A stretch of 54,404 nt of DNA from Candidatus Harrisonbacteria bacterium CG10_big_fil_rev_8_21_14_0_10_49_15 (GCA_002773415.1 PFBD01000028.1:78474-132877); one strand, 5' to 3'; positions 15,555-24,163 are shown, counted from the first letter of the stretch. Made by a program: numbers and translations. Notes: generated from the sequence alone by a model not told the origin.

Positions 15555-16748
15555 TTATGAGCCACGTAAAACTCGTTCCCTGGCAATGGCTAGCGCCGCT
15601 TCTCGAGGAAGCATCTTAGACTCCTCCATCACGCGCAGGATTTCTTTGACGTTTGGCACTATTTTCTGCTTGATGAGCTTGAACATCTTCGCCTCGTCAT
15701 AGCCTTTGAGCTCGGCGTAGGAAGAGATGACGCCGCCGGCGTTGGCGATGATGTCCGGAATAACAAGCACGTCTCGCTTGTGCAACCGCTCTTCATGATG
15801 CGGCTTCATTGGGATGTTTGCACCTTCAACAATTATTGAGGCCTTAACCTTGCTAACATTTTTGTCGTGAATGACGTCCGAGCCGGCGGCCGGGATGAGC
15901 ACATCAACATCCAGCTCGTAGATCTCGTCGCCGGCGAGTACTTTGCCGGCCTTGCTGCTGGTGACTGTGCCGCCGCGTTTTGTCTTCTTCTGCCAAAGAG
16001 GCCGCCAATCAAGACCCTTTTCATTGAACAACGTTCCTTGCGAGTCAGAAACTGCGACGACTTTTGCTCCGGCTTCTTGAAGGAACTTGTGCGCGAACTG
16101 ACCAACGTTTCCATAGCCGGCGATGGCGACACTCATTCCCTTGATATCCAACTTAAAGTACTCGGCGGCGGCGATAGTGCTTAAGGCCACTCCATAGCCG
16201 GTAGAGCCCAGCTCGTGTGGCAATCCGCAACGCTTTTTCTTGCCGGCTTGCCCTGAGCCTGCTTGCGGTGAGCTAGTCGAACCTGTCGAACGGGTGCAGT
16301 AGCTGGCGGGCTTACCGGTGCAGGCGTCCCAGGAACCATTGGCGCGAGCGAACTGCTCCATTTCACGCTCAGCGATGTTCATGTCCGGGCCGCTGATATA
16401 AAACTCGGGGATAAGACCCTTAAGTTTGCGGGCAAAGTCTTCCACGATCAACTGCTTTTGCTTTGGGGTAACGGTGCGGTGGTCGTAGCGTATCCCGCCT
16501 TTACCGCCGCCAAAGGGAAGGCCAGCAAGCGCATTCTTAAGGGTCATGCCTCGAGCTAAACGACTAACCTCATACGCCGTGACATGCGGGGTCATACGAA
16601 AGCCGCCCTTGGCTACGCCGAGGTTCCGGTTATCAATAACAACCACGCCGTGGTAGCCGAGCTTAGGGTCGTAAACTTTTACAATTAGCTCCGGCCCTAT
16701 TTCGTCAAACTGAATATTTTCCGCGTCGATAAAAAGTTCGTTTTTCAT
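15555..16748 (-). CDS. Glu/Leu/Phe/Val dehydrogenase
   Basis: NAD(P)-dependent amino acid dehydrogenase (397 residues), most like glutamate dehydrogenase. LAGLPFGGGKGGI carries the catalytic-site Lys, ISGPDMN the catalytic Asp region, and VAIAGYGNVGQFA the Rossmann loop; ANAGGVISSY closes the substrate pocket. Between GKPA and GLPHELGSTGYG there are about 26 extra residues (149-174, Ser/Gly/Gln-rich) encoded by 16227-16304. Their DNA looks like an in-frame repeat insertion. The extra loop is near the domain junction, so activity is uncertain. A TGCTATACT extended -10 lies at 16771-16779. Confidence 0.9.
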   Translation of the reverse strand: MKNELFIDAENIQFDEIGPELIVKVYDPKLGYHGVVVIDNRNLGVAKGGFRMTPHVTAYEVSRLARGMTLKNALAGLPFGGGKGGIRYDHRTVTPKQKQLIVEDFARKLKGLIPEFYISGPDMNIAEREMEQFARANGSWDACTGKPASYCTRSTGSTSSPQAGSGQAGKKKRCGLPHELGSTGYGVALSTIAAAEYFKLDIKGMSVAIAGYGNVGQFAHKFLQEAGAKVVAVSDSQGTLFNEKGLDWRPLWQKKTKRGGTVTSSKAGKVLAGDEIYELDVDVLIPAAGSDVIHDKNVSKVKASIIVEGANIPMKPHHEERLHKRDVLVIPDIIANAGGVISSYAELKGYDEAKMFKLIKQKIVPNVKEILRVMEESKMLPREAALAIARERVLRGS

Positions 16749-16770
16749 AGTTTTTTTATTTGTACTTTTT

Positions 16771-16799
16771 AGTATAGCAGATGTGTCAAGTGTTATAAT
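16771..16799. promoter_or_regulatory. Divergent extended -10 promoters
   Basis: On the minus strand TGCTATACT (16779-16771) precedes the dehydrogenase. On the plus strand TGTTATAAT (16791-16799) precedes the small gene at 16821. The two start signals face away from each other within 30 bases. Confidence 0.55.
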
Positions 16800-16820
16800 A
16801 AAATCAGAAAGGAGGCCAGC

Positions 16821-17051
16821 ATGGCCAAAAAGACCCTAGAGCATACGGCGGATTGTCGGAATGACGGAGCCAGCATGTGGGACTGGACTCCCACCACGGA
16901 CTGCCCGGCCTGCGACCAGGCGGCGGAGGCTTTGCACACGATGAACAGATCCCTGAAGTCGCTACCACCACCCACCGCGCCGCCACCCACAAGTGGGCGA
17001 AGCTTCCGAGTCCCACGAGAGGACCTGGGGGTACGGATGCCGAAGCAATAG
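16821..17051 (+). CDS. Small hypothetical protein
   Basis: A 76-residue GC-rich accessory gene with a very strong AAAGGAGG site eight bases before the ATG and its own extended -10 at 16791. The product has D-C...D-C-P-A-C-D near residues 11-33, which might bind a metal, and a Pro-rich, basic C-terminal half. No family is recognised. It ends before two hairpins at 17059-17113 and forms a stand-alone unit. Confidence 0.7.
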   Translation: MAKKTLEHTADCRNDGASMWDWTPTTDCPACDQAAEALHTMNRSLKSLPPPTAPPPTSGRSFRVPREDLGVRMPKQ

Positions 17052-17058
17052 CGCCCTA

Positions 17059-17113
17059 GCCGTGCCGGAGGCACGGCTCGCGAACAGCTCTCCCTTAACC
17101 CGGAGGGCTGTTC
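17059..17113. terminator. Two hairpins between convergent genes
   Basis: GCCGTGCC-GGA-GGCACGGC (17059-17077) is followed by GAACAGCTCTCC paired with GGAGGGCTGTTC (17082-17113), then AACTTTTAG. Convergent placement between the small gene and the Mur ligase suggests a shared terminator. Confidence 0.65.
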
Positions 17114-17118
17114 AACTT

Positions 17119-18588
17119 TTAGTCAACAATATCGCAGACGTTGCCGGCACCCATTAGGACGATGACGGTGTTTTTGCGACTGTTTTTTTCCAGATATTTT
17201 TTCCCACTGGCGATGGTTGGGAGGTAGGTGACCTTGGGGTGTTGCTTGCTCACTTCACTGGCGAGCACCCGGCCGTCTATCGGCCCGGAGACTTCCCGGG
17301 CCGAGGGGTAGATCTCCATGATGCCGACTTCATCAGCAGAAGTGAATGAGTTGGCAAACTCTTTTAAAAGCACTTGCGTGCGGCTGAACATGTGCGGCTG
17401 GAACACGGCCACGATACGCTTAGTCGGATACATGGCGCGAATGCCTTCAAGGGTGATGTTTATTGCGGTGGGATGATGCGCGTAGTCGTCAATGATGATA
17501 GCCTCGCCAAACTTTTTCCGTGTAGGTCCGTTTTTAGTCTGCGTTGGTCCGTGATACACGAGTTCAAACCGGCGGGCGATACCAGGGAAGTCTGCGAGCG
17601 AGCGAACGGCACGGTTGATATCCAAGCCAAGCATTGCGGCCACGGCCACGGTCGCGCCGCTGTTAAGCACATACTGTTTGCCAACAAAGGGGATGCTCCC
17701 GCTAAATTGTTCACCGTTAAACGAGGCGTGAAACAGCTGTTGGCCGCGTGAAACACCGCCGTCTTGGAGAACAAGATCATTGCTCTTTGCAAAGCCATAG
17801 GTGAGGACGCGGACATTTTTTTGTTTGGCGTAAACGGCGAGCTGGCGTACTTTTACGTCATCGCCACAAGCGACTAGAAAGGCCGGGGGTTCTTTGGAGG
17901 ATTGTTTCACGAGGTTGTTTACCAGTCGTTTGTAGGCGCGATTATAAGTCGCCTTGGTTTTAAAATAGTCGGGATGGTCATAGTCAATGCTGGTAATCAC
18001 GGCGCCGGAGAGAGCGTACCGTAGGAATGCTTCGCGGTACTCATCCGCTTCAACCACAAACAGATCGCTTTTACCGATGCGCGAGTTCATTCCCCATTTA
18101 TTCACGCGGCTGCCCACTAGTACAGTTGGATCTGTTTTACATTTTTCTAGCATCCAGCCGGCCATGGCCGTGGTCGTAGACTTGCCGTGACTGCCGGCGA
18201 TGCCGATGGTTCGGTACTCTTGCGTGAGCGCGCTCATTATTTGCGGGTAGCTAAAAGTGGGTAGCGCGCGTTTAAGAGCCGCGCTGACTTCAACGTTATC
18301 CAACGACTGACCTGCGTGCAGATAGGCGGCCGAGCTGATGACCACGTCCACGTCTGCCGGAATATTTTCCGGGCTAAATTTTTGGGCGTACTTGATACCA
18401 AGCTTCTTTAAAATAGCGTCGGTAAAAAAATGTTCCGGGCCGTCTGAGCCGGTTATGAGTACACCACGCGCCTGTAAGATTTGCGCCAGCGCCGTCATGG
18501 CCACACCCTTGATGCCAATTAGGTGGGCTCGCTTCCCCTTTGAAAATTGGAAATCGGAAATCGGAAATTTGACTTTAGTCATACCCAT
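17119..18588 (-). CDS. murC: Mur ligase, UDP-N-acetylmuramate--L-alanine ligase (MurC) type
   Basis: ATP-dependent ligase of 489 residues that should add L-alanine to UDP-MurNAc in peptidoglycan synthesis. Order of motifs: N-terminal nucleotide-sugar loop HLIGIKGVAMTALA (residues 22-35), ATP loop GIAGSHGKSTTTAMAGWML, FVVEADEYREAFL, then DDYAHHPTAI and FQPHMFSRTQ. The latter pair is typical of MurC and of the related Mpl, so Mpl cannot be fully excluded. The first residues (KVKFPISDFQFS) come from a spacer repeat; the core fold starts at about residue 20. Confidence 0.88.
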   Translation of the reverse strand: MGMTKVKFPISDFQFSKGKRAHLIGIKGVAMTALAQILQARGVLITGSDGPEHFFTDAILKKLGIKYAQKFSPENIPADVDVVISSAAYLHAGQSLDNVEVSAALKRALPTFSYPQIMSALTQEYRTIGIAGSHGKSTTTAMAGWMLEKCKTDPTVLVGSRVNKWGMNSRIGKSDLFVVEADEYREAFLRYALSGAVITSIDYDHPDYFKTKATYNRAYKRLVNNLVKQSSKEPPAFLVACGDDVKVRQLAVYAKQKNVRVLTYGFAKSNDLVLQDGGVSRGQQLFHASFNGEQFSGSIPFVGKQYVLNSGATVAVAAMLGLDINRAVRSLADFPGIARRFELVYHGPTQTKNGPTRKKFGEAIIIDDYAHHPTAINITLEGIRAMYPTKRIVAVFQPHMFSRTQVLLKEFANSFTSADEVGIMEIYPSAREVSGPIDGRVLASEVSKQHPKVTYLPTIASGKKYLEKNSRKNTVIVLMGAGNVCDIVD

Positions 18589-18621
18589 CTACCCTAGCTC
18601 AAATTCCCTAAAATGCGAAGT

Positions 18622-18648
18622 GGGGCAGGTGTCGGAGACACCTACCCC
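18622..18648 (-). terminator. Terminator hairpin
   Basis: GGGGCAGGTGTC-GGA-GACACCTACCCC, a 12-base-pair stem with one mismatch, lies just past the stop of the 18655-19137 gene. Confidence 0.65.
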
Positions 18649-18654
18649 AAACTC

Positions 18655-19137
18655 CTAGGCAGAGAGGAGGACAAAGTCGGTACAGTGAACTGTTCTTACG
18701 ATAGCACTCGTAAGAGACAACTCACTGTTGTTTGTCCTGCGCCAGTAGTCCGACGCCCGCTGAGCCCTCTCCATACAGGCTCTGACCATCTGGCGAAGGC
18801 TACTCAACCCTTCGTCCGGCCTGCAGTAGAGATAGGCAAAGTTGAATCCGGCGGCAAGAGCCACTTGGCGCTGCCGGCGATGCCCCCTATCGCTCCGCTT
18901 CACCTCTAGGAAAAGGTGATGATCGGACAGGTAGAAGTCGGGGGCAGCACTCCGGATCTTTTCTCCGTTAGCCCCGATGATTTCAATCTGCCGGGTTTCG
19001 TACTCCCAGCGGATTCCCATCCGGCAAAGAACGATAGCGGTCCTCTCCTCTTCCGGGGCCTGGAACCTTCTCCTTCCTCCCGGAAAAGAACTTCCTACCG
19101 GACCCTGTCCCGCGGCGACGAATAGAAATCGCTGCAA
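18655..19137 (-). CDS. PD-(D/E)XK-like nuclease, putative
   Basis: A 160-residue GC-rich accessory protein. The central part reads RWEYETRQIEI, then APDFYLSDHHLFLEVKRSD: a Glu in the first helix region, P-D before a strand, and E-V-K after it, which fits the PD-(D/E)XK nuclease core. The family contains Holliday-junction resolvases and restriction-type nucleases; the target here is unknown. The start is TTG 19137, chosen because AAGGAGGGGG lies just upstream and no ATG fits. It follows tyrS on the same strand and ends at its own hairpin. Confidence 0.6.
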   Translation of the reverse strand: MQRFLFVAAGQGPVGSSFPGGRRRFQAPEEERTAIVLCRMGIRWEYETRQIEIIGANGEKIRSAAPDFYLSDHHLFLEVKRSDRGHRRQRQVALAAGFNFAYLYCRPDEGLSSLRQMVRACMERAQRASDYWRRTNNSELSLTSAIVRTVHCTDFVLLSA

Positions 19138-19228
19138 ACCCCCTCCTTGTTAGATTGCGGTGGAAGACTCCACTAGACTCCCTTCTACTTAGAAGGTTAA
19201 CAAAAAAACTGAGCTTAGCCAACACGTC

Positions 19229-20413
19229 CTATTTAAGAATCACCCTGGCGAATCGCCGCGGGCCAACCTGGATGATCAGGCCGTCCGTGACAACAATGAC
19301 TTCGTTTGGATCAGTATGCTTGGCCTCGTTGATTTTAACTGCCCCTTGCTCAATGAGTCGGCGGGCTTCGCTGTTAGAGTCAGCCAGTTGCGCGCGAGTT
19401 AGCAGTTCGTACAGGCGCACCCCTTCGTCTGTGATGGTCACCTCTGGAATGTCGGTTGGCATTTCTTTTTTGCCAAACACTTTTTCGAATTCTTCTTTGG
19501 CGACTTCGGCGGCCCTAGAGCTGTGGTACAGGGTGACAATTTCCGTGGCCAGGCGTACCTTCTTATCTTTCGGGTTGCCAGGCAGATTCTTGATCTCGTC
19601 TTGGGCTAGGTCAGTGCAAAGCAAAAAGTATTTTTCTATCAACTCGTCTTTAACACTCATCACTTTGCCAAACATATCGTTTGGCTCGTCAGTGATATTG
19701 ATGACGTTGCCCCAACTAGTACTCATCTTGCGGCCGTCTGTGCCCTCTAACATCTCGGTAGTTAAAATGTCTTGCGCCGGTTGCCCGTAGTGTGGCTGGA
19801 TAGCCCGGCCGGCCTGCAGGTTAAAAAGTTGGTCAAAGCCGCCGAGCTCCACATCGGCTTTTAGGGCAACGCTGTCGTAGCCCTGCATGAGCGGGTACAT
19901 AAACTCTCGGGTGCTGATGTCCTCCCCGCGCTCATATCGATCTTTGAAATTTCGGCGGGCGAGCATCTGGGCGACGGTAAAACTCTCGGCCAGCTCTGCT
20001 ATTTCGGTAAATCCAAGTTTAGCGAGCCACTTGCTATTGAACTTAAAGTCAGCCTTGCGCAGGTCAATTATTTTGCCGACTTGAGTTTTGTAGTTTTTGA
20101 GGTTGGCCTTGATCTGCTCGCTCGTGAGCATGGGGCGCTTAGACAGCTTGTCAGACGGGTCGCCGATGCGCGCCGTAAAATCGCCGACGATAAAGACGAT
20201 CTTATGGCCCAGGCGCTGAAAGTCTCGTAGTTTGCGCAAGACGATGGCTCGGCCGATGTGGATCTTGTCGCCGGTTGGGTCAAAGCCGAGCTTCACCCGC
20301 AACTGCTTGCCCGAGGCGAGCTGCTGCTTAAGATGCTCGCGCTCAATAACCTCGGTGACGCCCCGCGTTAAAAGTTGCTCTATTTTTTCCGGATTGGTAT
20401 CTATTTTAGGCAT
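19229..20413 (-). CDS. tyrS: Tyrosine--tRNA ligase
   Basis: Class I aminoacyl-tRNA synthetase of 394 residues that charges tRNA-Tyr. The HIGH motif is present as HIGR in KIHIGRAIVLR, and KMSTS is exact in GRKMSTSWGN. The GGFDQLFNL and QPAQDILTTEML segments are typical. The C-terminus carries an S4-like RNA-binding domain (ADSNSEARRLIEQGAVKIN). Length fits the shorter-linker TyrRS type. It is a single-copy housekeeping gene in a run of minus-strand genes. Confidence 0.96.
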   Translation of the reverse strand: MPKIDTNPEKIEQLLTRGVTEVIEREHLKQQLASGKQLRVKLGFDPTGDKIHIGRAIVLRKLRDFQRLGHKIVFIVGDFTARIGDPSDKLSKRPMLTSEQIKANLKNYKTQVGKIIDLRKADFKFNSKWLAKLGFTEIAELAESFTVAQMLARRNFKDRYERGEDISTREFMYPLMQGYDSVALKADVELGGFDQLFNLQAGRAIQPHYGQPAQDILTTEMLEGTDGRKMSTSWGNVINITDEPNDMFGKVMSVKDELIEKYFLLCTDLAQDEIKNLPGNPKDKKVRLATEIVTLYHSSRAAEVAKEEFEKVFGKKEMPTDIPEVTITDEGVRLYELLTRAQLADSNSEARRLIEQGAVKINEAKHTDPNEVIVVTDGLIIQVGPRRFARVILK

Positions 20414-20439
20414 GGTATTTGTTATTTCCTATTTCTCCT

Positions 20440-20470
20440 TCTGTCATTCCCGCGGAGGCGGGAATCCATT
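20440..20470. repeat. GTCATTCCCGC dispersed repeat, single copy
   Basis: TCATTCCCGCGGAGGCGGGAAT forms a short hairpin (ATTCCCGC paired with GCGGGAAT). This is a repeat type common in many bacterial genomes. It lies upstream of tyrS. Confidence 0.6.
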
Positions 20471-20566
20471 TTCTTTAATTACATTGTACTTCTTAATAGT
20501 AAGATTGTCAGCTATGCTAAATTAGCCGCGCTGGCGCGAAAATCACACTATAGATAAGTTCTCGGG

Positions 20567-21106
20567 CTAACGGCTACGAGTCGCTTTGTCAAATCTTTTC
20601 TCTAGCTCGCCCATCCTGGTCTTCAGCGTTTCGAACTCGTGTCGGTAGACCACGTTTTTCAGCTTCTCTTTAATATCGTCCAGCTCTTCCCTCATACTTT
20701 CAAACCCGCCGTCTAATTTAGCGTCTAGGTGTAGAAATTCATTTTGCGTTGCGCCAGCAAGTTTATCTATTTTCTTGTCGGTTGCGTCAAATCTCAGCGC
20801 CACCCCGGCAAATCCACGGTCCATTTTATTTTCCACACCAGCCAAATTAGTTTCCACACTCTTGAGATTAGTTTCTAAGCGTTTAATATCGCCGCCCAGA
20901 CTGGTTTCTACGCGCTTGATTTCGCCACTGAGTCCGGTTTCCACGCGCTTGAGGTTAGTTTCCACGCGCTTGATTTCGCTACTGAGGCCGGTTTCCACGC
21001 GCTTGATTTCGCCACCTAATCTAGTAAAGCCCTGATCCATTTTGGAACCAAGGTCTTCAAGCGTTAACTTCTTTTTTGCTTTTTTAGCCGGATTTTTTGC
21101 TTTCAT
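20567..21106 (-). CDS. Coiled-coil repeat protein
   Basis: A 179-residue protein, nearly all coiled coil. After a Lys/Ala-rich N-terminus it has tandem 11- to 14-residue units of the form RVETGLSGEIK / RVETNLK (residues about 35-95), matched by visible DNA tandem repeats at 20880-21030. The tail ends LKNVVYRHEFETLKTRMGELEKRF, a segment found in many small coiled-coil proteins of CPR genomes. There is no signal peptide. Function is unknown; the repeats suggest length variation between strains. Confidence 0.75.
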   Translation of the reverse strand: MKAKNPAKKAKKKLTLEDLGSKMDQGFTRLGGEIKRVETGLSSEIKRVETNLKRVETGLSGEIKRVETSLGGDIKRLETNLKSVETNLAGVENKMDRGFAGVALRFDATDKKIDKLAGATQNEFLHLDAKLDGGFESMREELDDIKEKLKNVVYRHEFETLKTRMGELEKRFDKATRSR

Positions 21107-21196
21107 GACTTATGTTCACACCATACGCCGACCGGATAGGCGTGTCAACCAGGTATCGTGAAACGGCGGTTGACCGCCAAACGCCTACACTATTTC

Positions 21197-21427
21197 TTAA
21201 TCTAAAGCTATCTTCTTTTTAAGTTGAGACTGAAGTTCTTCCAAGCTTGCCAGGCGCTGAGGAGCTTTAGTAAGTGCCGTCTTCTTTTCATTGGCAAGCA
21301 GATTCCCTAATGATTGCACTTCTTCAGTCGTAAGTTCGGGAAGCTTATTTAACAGCTGACTTTTGACCTCTGGACTAAACAGATAGGTGTGCTGTATTAA
21401 TATTTTCAGGGCGCTGTGCTTATCCAT
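21197..21427 (-). CDS. Small helical hypothetical protein
   Basis: A 76-residue, mostly helical protein (MDKHSALKILIQHTYLFSPE...). I chose ATG 21427 because the longer frame runs into the upstream gene; this start lies 4 bases after that gene's stop, so the two are probably translationally linked. It has no Cys, no membrane segment and no recognised family. Confidence 0.65.
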   Translation of the reverse strand: MDKHSALKILIQHTYLFSPEVKSQLLNKLPELTTEEVQSLGNLLANEKKTALTKAPQRLASLEELQSQLKKKIALD

Positions 21428-21431
21428 ATTT

Positions 21432-21983
21432 TTATGCTTCGCTTGGTTGCGGGGATTCATCTAGAAAGGTAGCAATAGCGCCATCTATTTGAGCCTGGTT
21501 CTGCTGGTAGTCGGCTTGCTCGCCTCGCAAGATCTCGATCATGGCTTTTATGGCCGCTATCATCTTAGGCACATCTTCGCGCTTGAGCTGTAAGGTGGAC
21601 TCAATGGCGTGTGAGGGAAAAGCGTCCAGGGTTATAAATTCAAGGGCTTCGGAGCCGATGGCGACTCTTTTAGAAACAGCCGGGGTTAGGTCTAAAAAGT
21701 CTGTCTTGCGACTAAAGCGACTGACCCACTTTAAGCCATCTGCAATCCACGACGGAACAGCGCCAATGCCCGGGAACATGTCTATGGCGCTGATACCAGT
21801 GTTTATCATAGTTCGCAAGGCCGCGGCCGCGCCGGCGCGAATACGCTCATCTGCAAAAAGCCGCCGCCAGCGGGTCTGCTGGTCTATGGCGGCGGGGAGT
21901 ATTTCCCCTAATTCTTCAGCCTGTTCCAGGGCAGAGCCCTCTACCGGCTGTGGCGTCTCTTTTTCAAATGATTCAGCAGACAT
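21432..21983 (-). CDS. Hypothetical protein
   Basis: A 183-residue protein of unknown family. The centre (residues about 45-95) has a semi-hydrophobic stretch, AGAAAALRTMINTGISAIDMFPGIGAVPSWIADGLKWVSRF, that could be an amphipathic or membrane-inserting hairpin. The flanks are acidic. It forms a two-gene unit with the 76-residue protein downstream. This arrangement occurs in CPR genomes as far as I recall, but no function can be inferred. Confidence 0.65.
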   Translation of the reverse strand: MSAESFEKETPQPVEGSALEQAEELGEILPAAIDQQTRWRRLFADERIRAGAAAALRTMINTGISAIDMFPGIGAVPSWIADGLKWVSRFSRKTDFLDLTPAVSKRVAIGSEALEFITLDAFPSHAIESTLQLKREDVPKMIAAIKAMIEILRGEQADYQQNQAQIDGAIATFLDESPQPSEA

Positions 21984-22044
21984 ACTTTTTTCTATTGTAC
22001 CCTAGCAAGCTTGATTGGCAAATTGCGTTTTAACCTACGCCAAC

Positions 22045-22076
22045 CTATTTCACAATTTGGTTAAATTGTGAAATAG
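22045..22076. repeat. Hairpin repeat, copy 1
   Basis: CTATTTCACAATTT-GGTT-AAATTGTGAAATAG is a perfect 14-base-pair stem with a 4-base loop, followed by GAAAGGACCCC. A second hairpin with the same core (ACAATTTrGTTAAATTGT) and following GGACCC is at 24226-24259. Confidence 0.8.
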
Positions 22077-22079
22077 AAA

Positions 22080-22116
22080 GGACCCCGCCTCCGACTTTAC
22101 GTCGGGGGTGGGGTCC
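22080..22116 (-). terminator. Terminator hairpin of the lipoprotein gene
   Basis: GGACCCCGCCTCCGAC paired with GTCGGGGGTGGGGTCC forms a long GC-rich stem with a TTTAC loop, 22 bases past the stop at 22139. Confidence 0.7.
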
Positions 22117-22138
22117 AGGGTTGGAGGTTTGATTCCTC

Positions 22139-22854
22139 CTAGAACTTGATTGTCAGGCTGATGCCCACAACCTCGTCGTGGCCGTACTCGCGCACCTGGT
22201 CGTGGAAGTCTGCTGGTCGCACCACGCGCAGATAGCCCTCGGCAGTCACACTCTCGCTCAGGTCAACCGCAAGCGAAAGTCGGTACTGTGGGAGCCAGCC
22301 CCGAGTGAACTCGTCGATGCCGCGATCGTACAGACAGCTCACCTGGTTTGCAAGGCGCACACCGGGAGCAAGCTCCCATCTGTGTCGCAGGCTGACCGAC
22401 GGACCGAAGCGGTGATCGTGCTCTGGGAGCTTCCCGATTCGGTCTTCGAGCGTAGCGCTCCGTCGAGGGATTGACCCTCACCCCTCCAGATGTCCGCGCT
22501 CGCCTCGAGGTAAGGCATGACCACGTCGCCGTCTTGGTCGAGCACCGGATCAAAGGCGAAGTACGCCACGCCTGCGCTCCACCCCGATCCCTTGTACGCG
22601 AGCCAGAGGTCCACTTCGTCGGCGGTCGTGTCTTTGCGGCTGACACCTTCGAAACCGACGACTTTGGCCTCCCATGGGCCGTGGCTTCCTGTGACCATCC
22701 CCTGAACAACGGGGTCCTCGCTCAGCTGGTGGCCGAGCGCGCCGATGTACCGAGAGTGGATTGCTGTTGAGGCGCTTCCCTTGAACTTGTCGGACGCACA
22801 GCTCGAAAGCCCGAGAAGCCCCAGCACCGCGAAAATGACCAGAAACTTACTCAT
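22139..22854 (-). pseudogene. Lipoprotein gene with a frameshift
   Basis: ATG 22854, with AAGGAAG upstream, opens MSKFLVIFAVLGLLGLSSCASDKF, a clear lipoprotein signal with Cys at the lipobox. The frame continues with beta-rich sequence to about 22470 (PYLEASADIWRGEG), then drifts into Ser/Arg-rich sequence and stops near 22339. An overlapping frame, open from about 22475 and ending at 22139, continues sensible beta-rich sequence (HRFGPSVSLRHRWELAPGVRLANQ ... VVGISLTIKF). A single frameshift between about 22360 and 22470 would join them into a protein of about 238 residues. It could be a real mutation or a sequencing error. Confidence 0.65.
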
Positions 22855-22868
22855 CGCGTTCTTCCTTT

Positions 22869-23261
22869 CTAAGTTATGTCGGCAGAAGTGCCTCTCATAA
22901 AGCGCTGGTAGAGCAGCTGCATCATGAAGGAGCATGGAATTGAGCCGCCGAGACCTTCGGCCACCTGGCGAATGAAATCCAGATCCCCTAGGCTGATCTC
23001 CTTGGCAGAAACGGGGCTAATCATTGCATTGCCTCGTAGTTGGCAAGCCAAAGCGTCGCGCATCTCCTCTACTGAAACGCGGAGAACTTCTGCCATCGCC
23101 TCCAGCCTCGGATCATCAAGTTTCGGCATGGCAGAAGCAGTTTCCCAACCGGAAATGATAGGCTGGGGAACAACTCCCTTAGTCGCTTCGGCGACTTTGC
23201 GCTGAGACAGGCGAAGATCCCTCCTTCGGTCGCGAAGAAGGTCTGCAAACGGATACTTCAT
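22869..23261 (-). CDS. XRE family transcriptional regulator
   Basis: A 130-residue DNA-binding protein. The N-terminal XRE helix-turn-helix is LLRDRRRDLRLSQRKVAEATKGVVPQPIISGWETASAMPKLDDPRLEAMAEVLRVSVEEM. The C-terminal 60 residues are unassigned. It starts after a GGGAGAAG site and ends 14 bases before the lipoprotein start, so the two are one operon and the regulator probably controls it. It is divergent from the TrmB-type regulator at 23369. GC-rich accessory class. Confidence 0.87.
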   Translation of the reverse strand: MKYPFADLLRDRRRDLRLSQRKVAEATKGVVPQPIISGWETASAMPKLDDPRLEAMAEVLRVSVEEMRDALACQLRGNAMISPVSAKEISLGDLDFIRQVAEGLGGSIPCSFMMQLLYQRFMRGTSADIT

Positions 23262-23368
23262 GACTTCTCCCTTCTAGTAAGAACCGTGAGTAGCTTAGAA
23301 CATGTTGATTGAGTGGCCAACACCACCCTATGGTTGCCTTCGCCACCACGATATGGTAGCCTGGGGAT

Positions 23369-24163
23369 ATGTACCAAACTACGCTGGAGGGGCTTGGCCT
23401 CTCCCCTAACGAGGCTAAGATATACGAAACGCTGGTGGAGCACGGCGAGCTTGGCGTAAGTGCGATCGCCACGCGAGCGCAGATTCACCGGCGGAATGCT
23501 TATGACGCCATTCGCCGGCTGGTGGACAAGGGGCTTTGTTTTGAGATTCTTTCGCAAAAGGAGAATTTGTATAACGCCGTAGATCCGGGAAAGTTGCTTG
23601 AGCTGGCCGAGGAAAAGCGACTCTCCATAGAGGCAATTCTGCCCGATTTGAACAAAAAATTCGCGCACCGGGTGGCTGATGAGGAGGCGTTTATCTACCG
23701 GGGGCTTGAGGGGCAGAAAAACATCTGGCGGGATGTACTGAGGGTTGGTCAAGAAACTTACTTCATAGGCGGCAAGGGGTCGTGGATAGACCCGAGGCTC
23801 CAGTCAAGCCGGGTGGCGTTTTTTAAGGAGGCAAATCGGAAAAAGATTAAGTTCCACCAGCTTTTCGACCAGGGCGTGAAACAGCACAAGTTAATTTATG
23901 ATGTTTTAACCAGCTACCCCGCCCAGCTATATGAGAATCGTATTTTGCCTAAAAAATTCTCTAGCCAGGCGTCTCTGCATATTTTCGGGGATTATGTTAT
24001 CTCGTATACGGGTATTGATTTTGGCATTACCGGCGACAACGCAAGCTTTTTTGTAATCAAAAGCCCGGCTCTGGCTGAAAGCTATCGCGTTTGGTTTTGG
24101 GCGCTTTTTGACCAGTCGTCTGAGGAAGCCCGCAAGGGCATTCCGACTTCTAGGCAACGATAA
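23369..24163 (+). CDS. TrmB-family transcriptional regulator
   Basis: A 264-residue regulator with an N-terminal winged helix: LEGLGLSPNEAKIYETLVEHGELGVSAIATRAQIHRRNAYDAIRRLVDKGLCFEI, followed by a short coiled coil and a C-terminal effector-like domain. This is the TrmB/sugar-sensing architecture, but the C-terminal domain differs from the sugar-binding one of archaea. Paralogues lie at 26744 and 45281. There is no cognate operon beside it except the divergent XRE gene. The ligand is unknown. Confidence 0.87.
   Translation: MYQTTLEGLGLSPNEAKIYETLVEHGELGVSAIATRAQIHRRNAYDAIRRLVDKGLCFEILSQKENLYNAVDPGKLLELAEEKRLSIEAILPDLNKKFAHRVADEEAFIYRGLEGQKNIWRDVLRVGQETYFIGGKGSWIDPRLQSSRVAFFKEANRKKIKFHQLFDQGVKQHKLIYDVLTSYPAQLYENRILPKKFSSQASLHIFGDYVISYTGIDFGITGDNASFFVIKSPALAESYRVWFWALFDQSSEEARKGIPTSRQR

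Noticed and set aside
20880-21030. CRISPR-like tandem repeats
   Set aside because: They are in-frame coiled-coil repeats within the 20567-21106 gene; no spacers of constant length. No CRISPR array was seen anywhere in the window.
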